NCBI GenBank assembly: GCA_937905835.1
Contig: CALCXK010000063.1
Location: 1-34,686 of the forward strand
DNA length: 34,686 bases
Direction of reading: 5' to 3'
Origin: an uncultured Ilumatobacter sp.
GTDB taxonomy: Bacteria; Actinomycetota; Acidimicrobiia; Acidimicrobiales; Ilumatobacteraceae
Below are positions 15,857-24,586 of the stretch, in pieces; position 1 is the stretch's first letter; every line of letters begins with the position of its first letter. The notes under the pieces are model-generated. The model was not told the DNA's origin. It ran no database searches and saw only the letters and a list, made by a program, of their open reading frames with translations. The translations under genes were made by a program, and so were the position numbers.

Positions 15857-17029
15857 ATGCGCGAAGCAGTCTTCGTTTCATATGCCCGTACCGGTCTCGC
15901 CAAGGCGGGCCGCGGTGGTTTCAACATGACCCCCGCAATGTCAATGGCGGCACATGCCATTAAGAGCGCTGTCGACAAGTCGGGCATCGAGCCCGGTCAG
16001 GTCGAAGACGTCGCCCTCGGCAATGGCGCCCACGGTGCTGGCAACCTCGGTCGCCTCGCTGGCCTGCTCGCAGGTTTGCCCGTCAACGTCGGTGGCAACA
16101 CCATCCAGCGGCACTGCTCGTCGGGTCTCAACTCGATCGCCGTCGCTGCGAACCACATCAAGTCCGACGGCGTCGACATCGCAGTCGCCGGTGGCGTCGA
16201 GTCGATCTCGATGCCGAACCCGGGCATGGGTGGCAGCACCAACATGGACCCCGCACTGTCCGAGATGTACCCGGCCGTGTACATGGCAATGATCGAAACC
16301 GCCGACATTGTCGCCGAGCGCTACAACGTCAGCCGCGACTACCAGGACGAGTACTCGTTCGAGTCGCAAATGCGTATGGCCCGCGCACAGGAGAACGACC
16401 TGTTCGCTGACGAGATCGTCCCGATGGAGACGAAGATGAAGCTCGTCGACCGCGAGACAAAAGAAGAGACCATCGTCGACGTCACCGTCGATCGCGACGA
16501 GTGCAACCGTCCCCAGACCACACTTGAGGGCCTGCAGAAGCTCGGCCCGGTTCGCGGCGAAGGCAACTACGTCACCGCCGGCAACGCCAGCCAGTTGTCC
16601 GACGGCGCTGCTGCCGTTGTGATGATGAGCGACGAAGAAGCCAGCAAGCGCGACATCGAGCCGCTCGGTGCGTTCAAGGGCTGGGCAGTCGCCGGCTGCG
16701 AGCCGGACGAGATGGGTATCGGCCCGATCTACGCCGTACCGAAGCTGCTTGCTCGCCATGGTCTCACCGTCGACGACATCGACATCTGGGAGCTCAACGA
16801 AGCATTCGCCTCGCAGTGCCTTTACAGCCGCGACAAGCTCGGTATCGACCCTGCCAAGTACAACGTCAACGGCGGCTCGATCGCCATTGGCCATCCCTTC
16901 GGCATGACCGGCACACGCTGCGCCGGCCACATCCTGCAGGAAGGCAAGCGTCGCAACGCCAAGTGGGGCGTCGTCACTATGTGCATCGGCGGAGGCCAGG
17001 GCGCTGCCGGCCTCATCGAAATCTACTGA
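15857..17029 (+). CDS. Acetyl-CoA acyltransferase (thiolase)
   Basis: This enzyme cleaves a 3-oxoacyl-CoA with CoA to give acetyl-CoA and a shortened acyl-CoA. It has the thiolase triad: nucleophile C87 in QRHCSSGLN, H346 in GGSIAIGHPFGMTG, and C376 in MCIGGGQG, plus NEAFA. Length is 390 residues, normal for the family. The ATG at 15857 is set by AGGAG at 15844-15848, eight bases upstream. Given the nearby box genes it could be the 3-oxoadipyl-CoA thiolase that finishes benzoyl-CoA breakdown, yielding succinyl-CoA and acetyl-CoA. A fatty-acid beta-oxidation thiolase is equally compatible with the sequence. Confidence 0.93.
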   Translation: MREAVFVSYARTGLAKAGRGGFNMTPAMSMAAHAIKSAVDKSGIEPGQVEDVALGNGAHGAGNLGRLAGLLAGLPVNVGGNTIQRHCSSGLNSIAVAANHIKSDGVDIAVAGGVESISMPNPGMGGSTNMDPALSEMYPAVYMAMIETADIVAERYNVSRDYQDEYSFESQMRMARAQENDLFADEIVPMETKMKLVDRETKEETIVDVTVDRDECNRPQTTLEGLQKLGPVRGEGNYVTAGNASQLSDGAAAVVMMSDEEASKRDIEPLGAFKGWAVAGCEPDEMGIGPIYAVPKLLARHGLTVDDIDIWELNEAFASQCLYSRDKLGIDPAKYNVNGGSIAIGHPFGMTGTRCAGHILQEGKRRNAKWGVVTMCIGGGQGAAGLIEIY

Positions 17030-17151
17030 TCACCTGATTTTTCTGACCTGAACTCCGCGTGCGGCGTGAGCGCGCTGCCACCTGAGGCGTCCGGCGAGGC
17101 ATCGATGTGCGAGAACCCCAACTGTGTAGCATTCGGCGAACTGATGGGCCG

Positions 17152-18024
17152 ATGACGACAGACCCAGTCGCTGCGGCGTTGAGTAACGAGGTCGGCCGGA
17201 TCGAGGGTGTCACGCACATCGTTGACCCCGCTGATCCGCGACTCGACGATTATCGCGACTTGAACAGCATCGCAGTGCGTGTCGAGATGGAGCGCGATGA
17301 ATTTTTTATGGGCGAGGGATATGTCCCGATTGACCGGATGCTCGATTCGGGGCATCGCATGCGTTCGGTGTTGCTCCACCCGAAACGTCTGAACCGATTC
17401 GTTCCTACGATGTCGCGGCCTGAGATGGCCGGGGTGCCGGTCTTTGTTGCCGAGCAAGCGGTCCTTACCGAGGTCGTTGGCTTCAACATGTACCGTTGTT
17501 GCCTTGCGTCGGCATTTCGCGCTCCGATGCCGACCGTTGCCGAGTTGGCGAGCAGGTGCCGTCGTCTGGTCGTGCTCGAAGCGCTCAACGACGATCAGAA
17601 TGTGGGCGCGATTGCGCGGGCTTCGCGTGCGTTTGGGATCGACGGCATGGTCATCAGCCCAACCTGTAATGATCCATATCAGCGACGCACGGTAAGAGTG
17701 AGCATGGGTGAGATCCTGCATGTTCCGGTGGCCCGGACTGGCGCTGAGGATTGGCCGAGCGCTCTGCACACACTCCGCGACGCCGGCTTTGAAACCTGGG
17801 CCCTGACCCCCGATGTCGACGCGGTCGACCTCTGGGACATGGATGTTCCTGATCGGCTCGCCGTGGTGCTTGGCGCGGAAGGCCATGGCCTGGAGGTCGA
17901 GACGATGAACGCGTCGACGCATCGTGTTCGGATCTCGATCTCGACCAATGTCGACTCGCTCAACGTTGGTCACGCTGCCGCTGTCACGTTCGCAGTGATC
18001 GGTCGCCCGGCGCGGGCGCGATGA
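17152..18024 (+). CDS. TrmH/SpoU family RNA 2'-O-methyltransferase
   Basis: SPOUT enzymes methylate ribose 2'-OH groups in rRNA or tRNA using SAM. The N-terminal part (to about residue 140) is a substrate-binding domain with an FFMGEGY segment. The SPOUT part has motif 1 ALNDDQNVGAIARASRAFG, motif 2 VVLGAEGHGL and motif 3 RISISTNVDSLNVGHAAAV. Motif 3 normally reads SLNVS-A; here it is SLNVGHA. Length is 290 residues. The ATG at 17152 fits the family N-terminus; the earlier frame adds 15 unlikely residues. It lies 122 bases after the thiolase and is probably independent of the catabolic genes. Confidence 0.88.
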   Translation: MTTDPVAAALSNEVGRIEGVTHIVDPADPRLDDYRDLNSIAVRVEMERDEFFMGEGYVPIDRMLDSGHRMRSVLLHPKRLNRFVPTMSRPEMAGVPVFVAEQAVLTEVVGFNMYRCCLASAFRAPMPTVAELASRCRRLVVLEALNDDQNVGAIARASRAFGIDGMVISPTCNDPYQRRTVRVSMGEILHVPVARTGAEDWPSALHTLRDAGFETWALTPDVDAVDLWDMDVPDRLAVVLGAEGHGLEVETMNASTHRVRISISTNVDSLNVGHAAAVTFAVIGRPARAR

Positions 18025-18100
18025 AGCGTGCTGCGTTGGGGGCGATCACCGTCGGGCTGGTTGCGGAGGTTTGGCGCCGTTCCCGATCAGGCTGACCGTC

Positions 18101-18997
18101 TCAGCACGGCGGTCGCAACGTCGTCGAGGTTGGCTCGCCGTAGGACTCGTTCTCTGCCGCCCACCAGCGAGCTGCTGCCGGGCCCCAGTGCGCACGAAGA
18201 ACTCGAAATCGGTCAGCGGCAGCGTCGCCGGGCCACTCGGAGCTGTGGAGTGCTGCTGGCAGGCTGGGGTCTTGCAGCGGGAAGCGGCGCCAGGCGTCAA
18301 CGAGGTCGATCAGCCGTGACGCCGACTGGGCGTCGGGCCGGCATGTGGCGCTCGGCTCGTCGAAGGCTTCCAGAAAGACGCGATAGCCGACCGCAAGAGC
18401 GTCGAGTTCCCAGGCTCGTTCGGCGAGAGCGCGAGGGTCGCCGACATCGGTCATCGTGGAGCGGAACAATGTCGCGTCGCCGATGTCGAGATCTCTCAGG
18501 ATCGCGGTGGCTTCGCGTTCTCGATTCGTCCATGGGCAAATCCACACGCCTTGGCCAAGCGAACCGAAGCCGGCCCAGCCGAGGCTGACGTTCAACTTGG
18601 GCCGAAGCGTGCGCCGCTGTTCAGGCACGCTGGCGAGGAGTACCAGCCACTGGCCGTCCCAGTCGCGATCGACTTCGCCGTGGGCGTAAATGCGGGCGGC
18701 GCCACGTTGGAGGAGCGACGTCGCCCAGGGCGTCAGCGACCATCTCGATCGTCGGCCGACGCGCTCGGACGTGACCCATCCCTTGTTCGAGAGTCGACTG
18801 ATCGCTTGCCGAGCGGCCTTGGCTTCGACGTCGAACAAGCCGAGTGTCCGAACGAGTGTCTGCGTCCAAGCGCTGTCCCCGTTGGGCAGCATCAACTCAC
18901 CAAAGACCGTGATGAGTAAGTCGGATGCGCTCGACGCTGAGGTGCTGCCATCTCGACGGACACCGAGGACGGGTGCGAGAGGAGCAGCGTCATTCAT
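18101..18997 (-). CDS. paaX: PaaX-family transcriptional regulator
   Basis: PaaX proteins repress aromatic-CoA pathways and release DNA when an aryl-CoA, classically phenylacetyl-CoA, binds. Residues about 25-90 form the winged helix (DLLITVFGELMLPNG through ARQAISRLSNKGWVTSERVG, RRSRWSLTP). WVWICPWTN-like and LLEAFDEP-like segments (GVWICPWTN, VFLEAFDEP) mark the effector part, and the C-terminus has SEWPGDAAADRF. The ATG at 18997 is chosen because TAGAAT ends exactly six bases upstream; a GTG at 19000 is the alternative. It is divergent from boxC with a 78-base spacer, so control of the box cluster, probably by benzoyl-CoA, is a strong inference. Length is about 298 residues. Confidence 0.88.
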   Translation of the reverse strand: MNDAAPLAPVLGVRRDGSTSASSASDLLITVFGELMLPNGDSAWTQTLVRTLGLFDVEAKAARQAISRLSNKGWVTSERVGRRSRWSLTPWATSLLQRGAARIYAHGEVDRDWDGQWLVLLASVPEQRRTLRPKLNVSLGWAGFGSLGQGVWICPWTNREREATAILRDLDIGDATLFRSTMTDVGDPRALAERAWELDALAVGYRVFLEAFDEPSATCRPDAQSASRLIDLVDAWRRFPLQDPSLPAALHSSEWPGDAAADRFRVLRAHWGPAAARWWAAENESYGEPTSTTLRPPC

Positions 18998-19000
18998 CAC

Positions 19001-19016
19001 AAGATTCTACATTCTT
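19001..19016. promoter_or_regulatory. Imperfect palindrome overlapping the paaX promoter
   Basis: AAGATTCTACATTCTT matches its reverse complement at 12 of 16 positions. It covers the minus-strand -10 hexamer TAGAAT (plus-strand 19004-19009) that lies six bases before the paaX ATG, and touches the region of the boxC -35 box. It is a candidate operator for autoregulation and boxC repression. Confidence 0.45.
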
Positions 19017-19017
19017 C

Positions 19018-19047
19018 TTGCGTTCAACTGGAAAAGCAAGGTATGTT
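19018..19047 (+). promoter_or_regulatory. Putative boxC promoter
   Basis: TTGCGT (19018-19023) and TATGTT (19042-19047) are separated by 18 bases. Transcription from here would leave a leader of about 20 bases containing the AGAAG stretch upstream of the boxC ATG at 19076. The intergenic region is clearly richer in A/T than its surroundings. Confidence 0.45.
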
Positions 19048-19075
19048 AAGAACCAACGAGAAAAGAAGCCTGCAC

Positions 19076-20731
19076 ATGACTGACGCCACGGCAGCGCCGC
19101 AGACCACTGCAACCGCAGCACCCATCACGTTCGAGCGACACCCGGACTCCTACGTGCATTGGAATCTCAAGGTCGAGTCTGAAGTTGCTCGGCTCTCGAT
19201 GAATGTCGATCCCGCTGGTGGGTTGCTCGGCGACTACGAGCTCAAGCTCAACAGCTACGACATCGGTGTCGACATCGAACTCGCCGACGCAATTCGTCGT
19301 CTGCGGTTCGAGCATCCCGAGGTCAAGGTTGTCGTCCTCGACAGCGCAGTGGAAGGTGTCTTCTGTGCTGGTGCGAACATCCGGATGCTCGCTGCGGCGA
19401 CGCATAGCCACAAAGTCAACTTCTGCAAGTTCACGAACGAAACTCGCCTGGAAATCGAAGAAGCTTCAGCCGAATCCGGCCTGCGCTTCCTCGCCGCGAT
19501 CAACGGTGCCTGTTCTGGCGGTGGCTATGAGGTGGCAATGGCCTGCGACCACCTCCTGCTCGTCGACGACCGATCGAGCGCAGTGTCGCTCCCGGAAGTT
19601 CCGTTGCTCGGCGTCCTACCCGGCACCGGCGGCCTGACGCGGTTGACCGACAAGCGACACGTGCGTCGCGACCGCGCCGACGTCTTCGCAACGAAGTCTG
19701 AAGGTGTTCGGGGAAACGAAGCGGTCGAGTGGAACCTGGTTGACGAAGTGGCGCTGCCATCGAAGTTCGACGAAGCCGTTGCCGCTCGAGTTGTGGCTCT
19801 CGCCGCAACGTCGAGTCGGTCCGACGACGGGTCGGCAGTGCAGTTCGAGGCGCTCGGGCGAAGGATCACCGACGACTTGATCACCTACCGGTTCGTCATC
19901 GCGAAGCTCGATCGGCTCGGTCGCTCGGTCGAACTCACGATCACCGCAACCGACGACGCCAGCTGGGCGTTGACAGCGGCGCGCGAACTCGACGACGTGC
20001 TGTGCCACCTCCGATTCAACGAGCCGACGCTCGGCACGCTGGTGTTGAAGACTCGTGGTGACGCTTCGGCTGCAATTCGCCAGACCGACCGACTACTCGC
20101 TGGCTCCGACCATCTTGCTCGCGAGACGGCGCTGCTCTGGAAGCGGGTGCTGTCGCGGCTCGACTTGATGGCCCGCAGCCTCATTGGGGTCGTGGATCCC
20201 GGTTCGTGTTTTGTCGGCGTCCTCGCCGAAGTGCTCCTCGCGGCCGATCGCAGCTTCATGCTCGATGGCGTGTTCGAAGACGACGACGAACCCTTGCCGC
20301 CGGCCGTGATCGTGCTGACCGGTGCGAGCATCGGGCCGATGCCCATGGCCAACGGCATCACGCGCCTCGCGTCGCGCTTCTGGGGTGTGCCGGCTGATGC
20401 TGCAGCAGCCGAAAATGCCGTCGGTGAGTCGATCGATGCAGCGCGTGCAAACGAACTCGGCCTGGTCACGTCGACACCTGACGATCTCGATTGGGACGAC
20501 GAAGTTCGCCTCGCCATCGAAGAGCGCGCCAGCTTTTCCCCGGACGCGCTCACCGCGATGGAGGCCAACCACCGCTTCGCCGGCCCGGAGACGATGGCGA
20601 CGAAAATCTTCTCCCGCCTCTCGGCGTGGCAGAACTGGGTGTTCATCCGCCCGAACGCCAGCGGCCCTGCGGGTGCACTGCGCAAGTACGGCACGGGCAC
20701 CCGTCCCACCTACGACATCAATCGCACCTAA
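19076..20731 (+). CDS. boxC: 2,3-epoxybenzoyl-CoA dihydrolase (BoxC)
   Basis: BoxC hydrolytically opens 2,3-epoxybenzoyl-CoA to 3,4-dehydroadipyl-CoA semialdehyde and formate. The protein belongs to the enoyl-CoA hydratase superfamily. It has DSAVEGVFCAGANIRMLA (near residues 95-112), AINGACSGGGYEVAMACDH and the PEVPLLGVLPGTGGLTRL oxyanion-hole region. The long C-terminal half, special to BoxC, ends FIRPNASGPAGALRKYGTG. At 551 residues it is twice the size of simple crotonases and matches BoxC. The start ATG at 19076 is preceded by AGAAG. It is the first gene of the rightward cluster and divergent from paaX. Confidence 0.93.
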   Translation: MTDATAAPQTTATAAPITFERHPDSYVHWNLKVESEVARLSMNVDPAGGLLGDYELKLNSYDIGVDIELADAIRRLRFEHPEVKVVVLDSAVEGVFCAGANIRMLAAATHSHKVNFCKFTNETRLEIEEASAESGLRFLAAINGACSGGGYEVAMACDHLLLVDDRSSAVSLPEVPLLGVLPGTGGLTRLTDKRHVRRDRADVFATKSEGVRGNEAVEWNLVDEVALPSKFDEAVAARVVALAATSSRSDDGSAVQFEALGRRITDDLITYRFVIAKLDRLGRSVELTITATDDASWALTAARELDDVLCHLRFNEPTLGTLVLKTRGDASAAIRQTDRLLAGSDHLARETALLWKRVLSRLDLMARSLIGVVDPGSCFVGVLAEVLLAADRSFMLDGVFEDDDEPLPPAVIVLTGASIGPMPMANGITRLASRFWGVPADAAAAENAVGESIDAARANELGLVTSTPDDLDWDDEVRLAIEERASFSPDALTAMEANHRFAGPETMATKIFSRLSAWQNWVFIRPNASGPAGALRKYGTGTRPTYDINRT

Positions 20732-20773
20732 GGCGACAGGCACCGTGTCGTCCGCCCGACCCCGGAGAGAACT

Positions 20774-22189
20774 ATGACCAACATCGACTATTCCGAGCGG
20801 ATACCGAACAACGTCGACCTTGCCGACGATCGCCGCCTCAAGCGAGCGCTCGAGAACTGGCAACCCCGTTTCCAAGACTGGTGGAGCGAGATGGGCCCCG
20901 CAGGGTTCCAAGAGAAGGACGTCTACCTGCGTACTGCCGTCGACGTCGGCCGCGAAGGCTGGGCCCACTTCGGTCACGTCAAGATGCCCGAGTACCGCTG
21001 GGGCATCTTCTTGAGCGAGCCCCAACCGAACCGGATCATCGGCTTTGGCGACAGCAAGGGCCAGCCTGTCTGGCAGGAAGTACCGGGCGAGTTCCGCACC
21101 GATCTGCGTCGGTTGATCGTGGTCCAGGGTGACACCGAGCCGGCCTCCGTCGAACAGCAACGGCTGCTCGGCGCTACCGCTCCTTCGCTCTACGATCTTC
21201 GCAACTTGTTCCAGGTCAACGTCGAAGAGGGCCGCCATCTGTGGGCAATGGTGTACCTGCTGCACCGCTACTTCGGCAAGGACGGTCGCGACGAGGCCGA
21301 CGCGATGCTTGAGCGCAACTCGGGCGATGCCGACCAGCCCCGCATCCTGGGAGCGTTTAACGAAGAGACACCCGACTGGCTCTCCTTCTTCATGTTCACC
21401 TACTTCACCGACCGCGACGGTAAGTACCAGCTTGGTGCGCTCCGCGAGTCGGCTTTCGACCCGCTCAGCAGAACCTGCGACTTCATGTTGAAAGAAGAGG
21501 CGCACCACATGTTCGTCGGTGCGACGGGCGTCGGACGTGTCGTTCAGCGCACCGCTGAGTTGATGAATGAGTTCGACACCGAGAACGTCACGAGCCACGG
21601 TGGGATCAACCTCGACACGCTGCAGAAGTACATCAACTTCCACTACTCGGTGTCGCTTGATCTCTTCGGGAGTGAGAAGTCGACAAACGCGGCGAACTAC
21701 TACGCAGCTGGCCTCAAGGGGCGATACGGCGAAGACAAGTACGACGACGATCATGTGCTCCTCGACCTCGAAGATCAGTACCTGACCGTGACCAATGGTG
21801 CGATCACGACCGAGACCCTGTCGGCCCGGGCGCTCGTCAACCATGAACTTCGGAGCGAGTACACCCTCGATTGTGCGAAAGGCCTCCGCCGCTGGAACCG
21901 GACGCTTGCCGAGCACGGCGTCACGACCGAATTGGCGTTGCCGCATGTTGGCTTCAACCGCGAAGTCGGCGTGTTCCGTGATCATGAGGTGAGCCCTGAC
22001 GGCCGCATCTTGAGTGCTGCCGAATGGGCGGAGCAACGCGACGACTGGCTCCCGACCGATGCCGAAAAGGTGCATGTCGGCTCGCTGATGAAGCCTGCAT
22101 TTGGGCCCGGCGAGATGGCCGGCTGGATCGCTCCGCCAGCGACAGGCATCAACACGCAGGCCGTCGACTACGACTACGTGCGCATCTAG
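20774..22189 (+). CDS. boxB: Benzoyl-CoA 2,3-epoxidase, di-iron component (BoxB)
   Basis: BoxB is the di-iron oxygenase that epoxidises the ring of benzoyl-CoA, using electrons delivered by the reductase BoxA. The iron ligands fall in two helices: E152-G-R-H155 in VNVEEGRHLWAM, and E242-A-H-H245 in LKEEAHHMF. The segment between carries FNEETPDWLSFFMFTYFTD. The N-terminus MTNIDYSERIPNNVDLADDR and the total of 471 residues match known BoxB. GGAGAG lies just upstream of the ATG at 20774. No boxA is seen nearby, so a reductase must be encoded elsewhere. Confidence 0.95.
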   Translation: MTNIDYSERIPNNVDLADDRRLKRALENWQPRFQDWWSEMGPAGFQEKDVYLRTAVDVGREGWAHFGHVKMPEYRWGIFLSEPQPNRIIGFGDSKGQPVWQEVPGEFRTDLRRLIVVQGDTEPASVEQQRLLGATAPSLYDLRNLFQVNVEEGRHLWAMVYLLHRYFGKDGRDEADAMLERNSGDADQPRILGAFNEETPDWLSFFMFTYFTDRDGKYQLGALRESAFDPLSRTCDFMLKEEAHHMFVGATGVGRVVQRTAELMNEFDTENVTSHGGINLDTLQKYINFHYSVSLDLFGSEKSTNAANYYAAGLKGRYGEDKYDDDHVLLDLEDQYLTVTNGAITTETLSARALVNHELRSEYTLDCAKGLRRWNRTLAEHGVTTELALPHVGFNREVGVFRDHEVSPDGRILSAAEWAEQRDDWLPTDAEKVHVGSLMKPAFGPGEMAGWIAPPATGINTQAVDYDYVRI

Positions 22190-22197
22190 TCAACGGG

Positions 22198-22989
22198 ATG
22201 TCTCCTGATCCGCACGTCTCCGTTGTTGCGGTTGGCGCATGCCGACTTCGCGTTGCCACGTGGGGCAACGGGCCCATCGAGATTGTGCTCTTACACGACG
22301 GCCTCGGCTCGATATCGCAGTGGCGAGATACGCCGACCGAAATCTCATTAGCAACCGGTGTTGCCGTGATGGCCTACGAGCGCGCAGGGCACGGCGCCTC
22401 GACGCCGGTACCCGACGGGCCGTGGCCCGCCGATTGGTTACATCGCGAAGCGGATGTCCTCGGTGAACTGCTGCTGGCGATGGACATCGATCAGCCGCTC
22501 CTCGTCGGTCATTCCGACGGAGGGACGACTGCGTTGCTCCACGCTGCTGGCGGCGGAGCGTGCCGCGGCGTCGTTGCGCTCGCAGCCCACTCGTGGGTGG
22601 AGCCGCGCTGCAGTAAAGCAATCGTCAAAATGCGGGGGTTCTCGGACCGGATTGTCACTGGCCTCGCAACACATCACGACGCGCCCGCCGAGCTGTTCGA
22701 CGCGTGGAGTAGCGCTTGGGTCAGCGACTCTTTCGCGGTCTGGGACGTCCGACCGATGCTCGCTTCGATCACCGTGCCGACGCTGGTCGTGCAGGGTGAC
22801 CAGGACGAATACGCCACCGATGCGCAGTTGACAGCAACCGCCGCCGCCATTGGTGCGAACGCCACCGTCGTGCGCCTTGCCGGCGCCCGCCACATGATCC
22901 ACCACGAGCAGCCGGCTGTGGTCGCCGCGTTGGTTGCCGAGTTCTACAATCGTAAAGGCGCCATCGAGGCGCCGATACAGGGAGCCTGA
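22198..22989 (+). CDS. Alpha/beta hydrolase in the box cluster
   Basis: This 263-residue hydrolase has the nucleophile elbow GHSDGG with S106, an acidic residue in VVQGDQDEYA and the histidine in ARHMIHHEQ. The oxyanion-side LLHDGLGSISQWR and YERAGHGAS blocks are typical of the fold. It sits 8 bases after boxB and one base before the benzoate-CoA ligase start, so it is surely co-transcribed. Its role in the pathway is unknown: it might hydrolyse a dead-end CoA thioester, a lactone, or an ester that feeds benzoate into the route. Confidence 0.85.
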   Translation: MSPDPHVSVVAVGACRLRVATWGNGPIEIVLLHDGLGSISQWRDTPTEISLATGVAVMAYERAGHGASTPVPDGPWPADWLHREADVLGELLLAMDIDQPLLVGHSDGGTTALLHAAGGGACRGVVALAAHSWVEPRCSKAIVKMRGFSDRIVTGLATHHDAPAELFDAWSSAWVSDSFAVWDVRPMLASITVPTLVVQGDQDEYATDAQLTATAAAIGANATVVRLAGARHMIHHEQPAVVAALVAEFYNRKGAIEAPIQGA

Positions 22990-22990
22990 C

Positions 22991-24511
22991 ATGCACGAGC
23001 ATTTCAACGTCAGCGAATGGTTGGTCGACCGTCACGTCGAAGCAGGCAATGGCGAGCGCATCGCCATCCGTAGCGGGGGTGAGTCGTTGACCTATGTCGA
23101 AGTACTCGGTCGCGTCGAGGCTGCTGCAGGAGGGCTCCGCGCGCTTGGCGTGCGTTGCGAGGAGCGAGTGGCAATGGTGATGCTCGACTCGGTCGAGTTC
23201 GTTGCGATGTTCCTCGGCGCACTGCGGATCGGTGCGGTTCCGGTGCCGATGAATCCGCTGCTTCCCGGACGCGACCTGGCTGTGATCGTTGCTGACTCGC
23301 GAGCACGCGTCGTCGCAATTTCGGCTACACGCGAACAGTCGCTGGCGGAACTTCGTGCCGGTGCCCCCGAGGTAGAGATCGTCATCAGTTCCGGTGGCGG
23401 TGGCGACGATCTACTGGGGTGGGCCGACTTCATTGGTGCAGGTTCGGACGGATCAGTCGCTGATACCTGGGCGGAGTCCCCTGGCTTTTGGCTGTGCACG
23501 TCTGGGTCGACCGGGCAGCCGAAGTTGGCGATGCACCGCCACGCCGACATCCCGGCCACGTGCGAGACGTACGCCGACCAGGTCCTCGGGATCACCGCCG
23601 ACGACATCTGCTTCTCGGTCGGGCCGATGTTTCATGCCTACGGCCTTGGCAACTCACTCACCTTCCCGTTCTCGGTCGGCGCAACAGCGGTACTCGAACC
23701 GACTCGGCCGCCGACACCGCAACTCGTTGCCGGCATCGTGACAAGCGAGCGCCCCACGTTGTTCTTCTGCATCCCCACTTTCTACGCCGCGCTCCTCGCA
23801 TCGGACCTGGCCGACGACGTGTTCGCGTCGGTGCGCTTCGGCGTGTCGGCTGCCGAGGCACTTCCGTCCGAAACGTTCGAGCGGTTTCGAAATCGGTTTG
23901 GTGTCACGATCCTCGACGGCATCGGATCGACCGAGCAGCTGCACATCTATCTCTCCAACACCCCGACAGGGTTCCGCCCCGGAACAAGTGGGCGGGCCGT
24001 GCCTGGCTACGAGGTCCGTGTCGTCGACGAGTCGGACAACGATCAGAGCATCGACGTTCCCGGCCAACTCCTGGTGCGCGGGCCGTCGGCAGCCACCGGG
24101 TACTGGTGCCGCAGCGACACAACCCGAGCAACGTTCGAAGGTGAGTGGATGCGTACTGGGGATCTCTACGCAGTCGATGCTGACGGATTCCATACGTATC
24201 TCGGCCGAGTGGACGACATGTTGCGCGTCGGTGGCGAGTGGGTGTCGCCGGCTGAAGTCGAGGGTGTCCTGATCGAGCACGCCGGTGTGCTCGAGGCAGC
24301 GATCGTTGGACTTCCCGACGATCAGAATGTCACCCGTCCGGTGGCGTTCGTCGTCGCCGTCGATGGGGCGACGCCGTCGGTCGACGATTTGACCGAGCAC
24401 TGCCGGTCACGGTTGGCGGGCTACAAGCGGCCAAAGGTGTATCGGATGGTCGACGGGCTCCCGAAGACCGCCACGGGCAAGATCCAACGTTTCAAACTGC
24501 GCGCGCCCTAA
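22991..24511 (+). CDS. Benzoate-CoA ligase family protein
   Basis: It activates an aromatic acid with ATP and CoA to the aryl-CoA substrate of BoxB. The N-terminus FNVSEWLVDRHVEAGNGERI and the block GIGSTEQLHIYLSN (about residues 310-323) are hallmarks of benzoate-CoA ligases within the ANL family. The AMP-binding P-loop is CTSGSTGQPKLAMHRH (about 169-184). GDLY, RVDDMLRVGGEWVSP and the C-terminal lysine in TATGKIQRFKL complete the set. Length is 506 residues. GGAG ten bases upstream supports the ATG at 22991. Benzoate is the likeliest substrate; substituted benzoates are possible. Confidence 0.9.
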   Translation: MHEHFNVSEWLVDRHVEAGNGERIAIRSGGESLTYVEVLGRVEAAAGGLRALGVRCEERVAMVMLDSVEFVAMFLGALRIGAVPVPMNPLLPGRDLAVIVADSRARVVAISATREQSLAELRAGAPEVEIVISSGGGGDDLLGWADFIGAGSDGSVADTWAESPGFWLCTSGSTGQPKLAMHRHADIPATCETYADQVLGITADDICFSVGPMFHAYGLGNSLTFPFSVGATAVLEPTRPPTPQLVAGIVTSERPTLFFCIPTFYAALLASDLADDVFASVRFGVSAAEALPSETFERFRNRFGVTILDGIGSTEQLHIYLSNTPTGFRPGTSGRAVPGYEVRVVDESDNDQSIDVPGQLLVRGPSAATGYWCRSDTTRATFEGEWMRTGDLYAVDADGFHTYLGRVDDMLRVGGEWVSPAEVEGVLIEHAGVLEAAIVGLPDDQNVTRPVAFVVAVDGATPSVDDLTEHCRSRLAGYKRPKVYRMVDGLPKTATGKIQRFKLRAP

Positions 24512-24573
24512 CATCTCGCTACCGCCGCAGTCGGCTGCGACACCACGGCAGGACGCTGGATGAGGCGGCGTCG

Positions 24574-24579
24574 TAGGGT
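24574..24579 (+). promoter_or_regulatory. Putative -10 hexamer (TAGGGT), leaderless start
   Basis: TAGGGT ends 7 bases before the ATG at 24587, in the 75-base gap after the ligase gene. It suggests a second promoter inside the cluster. Confidence 0.4.
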
Positions 24580-24586
24580 CGGCCCA

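Noticed and set aside
15941..16930. A 329-codon minus-strand frame inside the thiolase gene
   Set aside because: Valine/aspartate-rich shadow of the thiolase reading frame without any protein family motif.
20093..22075. A 660-codon open frame on the minus strand across boxC, boxB and the start of the hydrolase
   Set aside because: It lies opposite three well-supported genes, has no recognisable domain and is low-complexity Arg/Val/Asp-rich, as expected from the antisense of GC-rich coding DNA.
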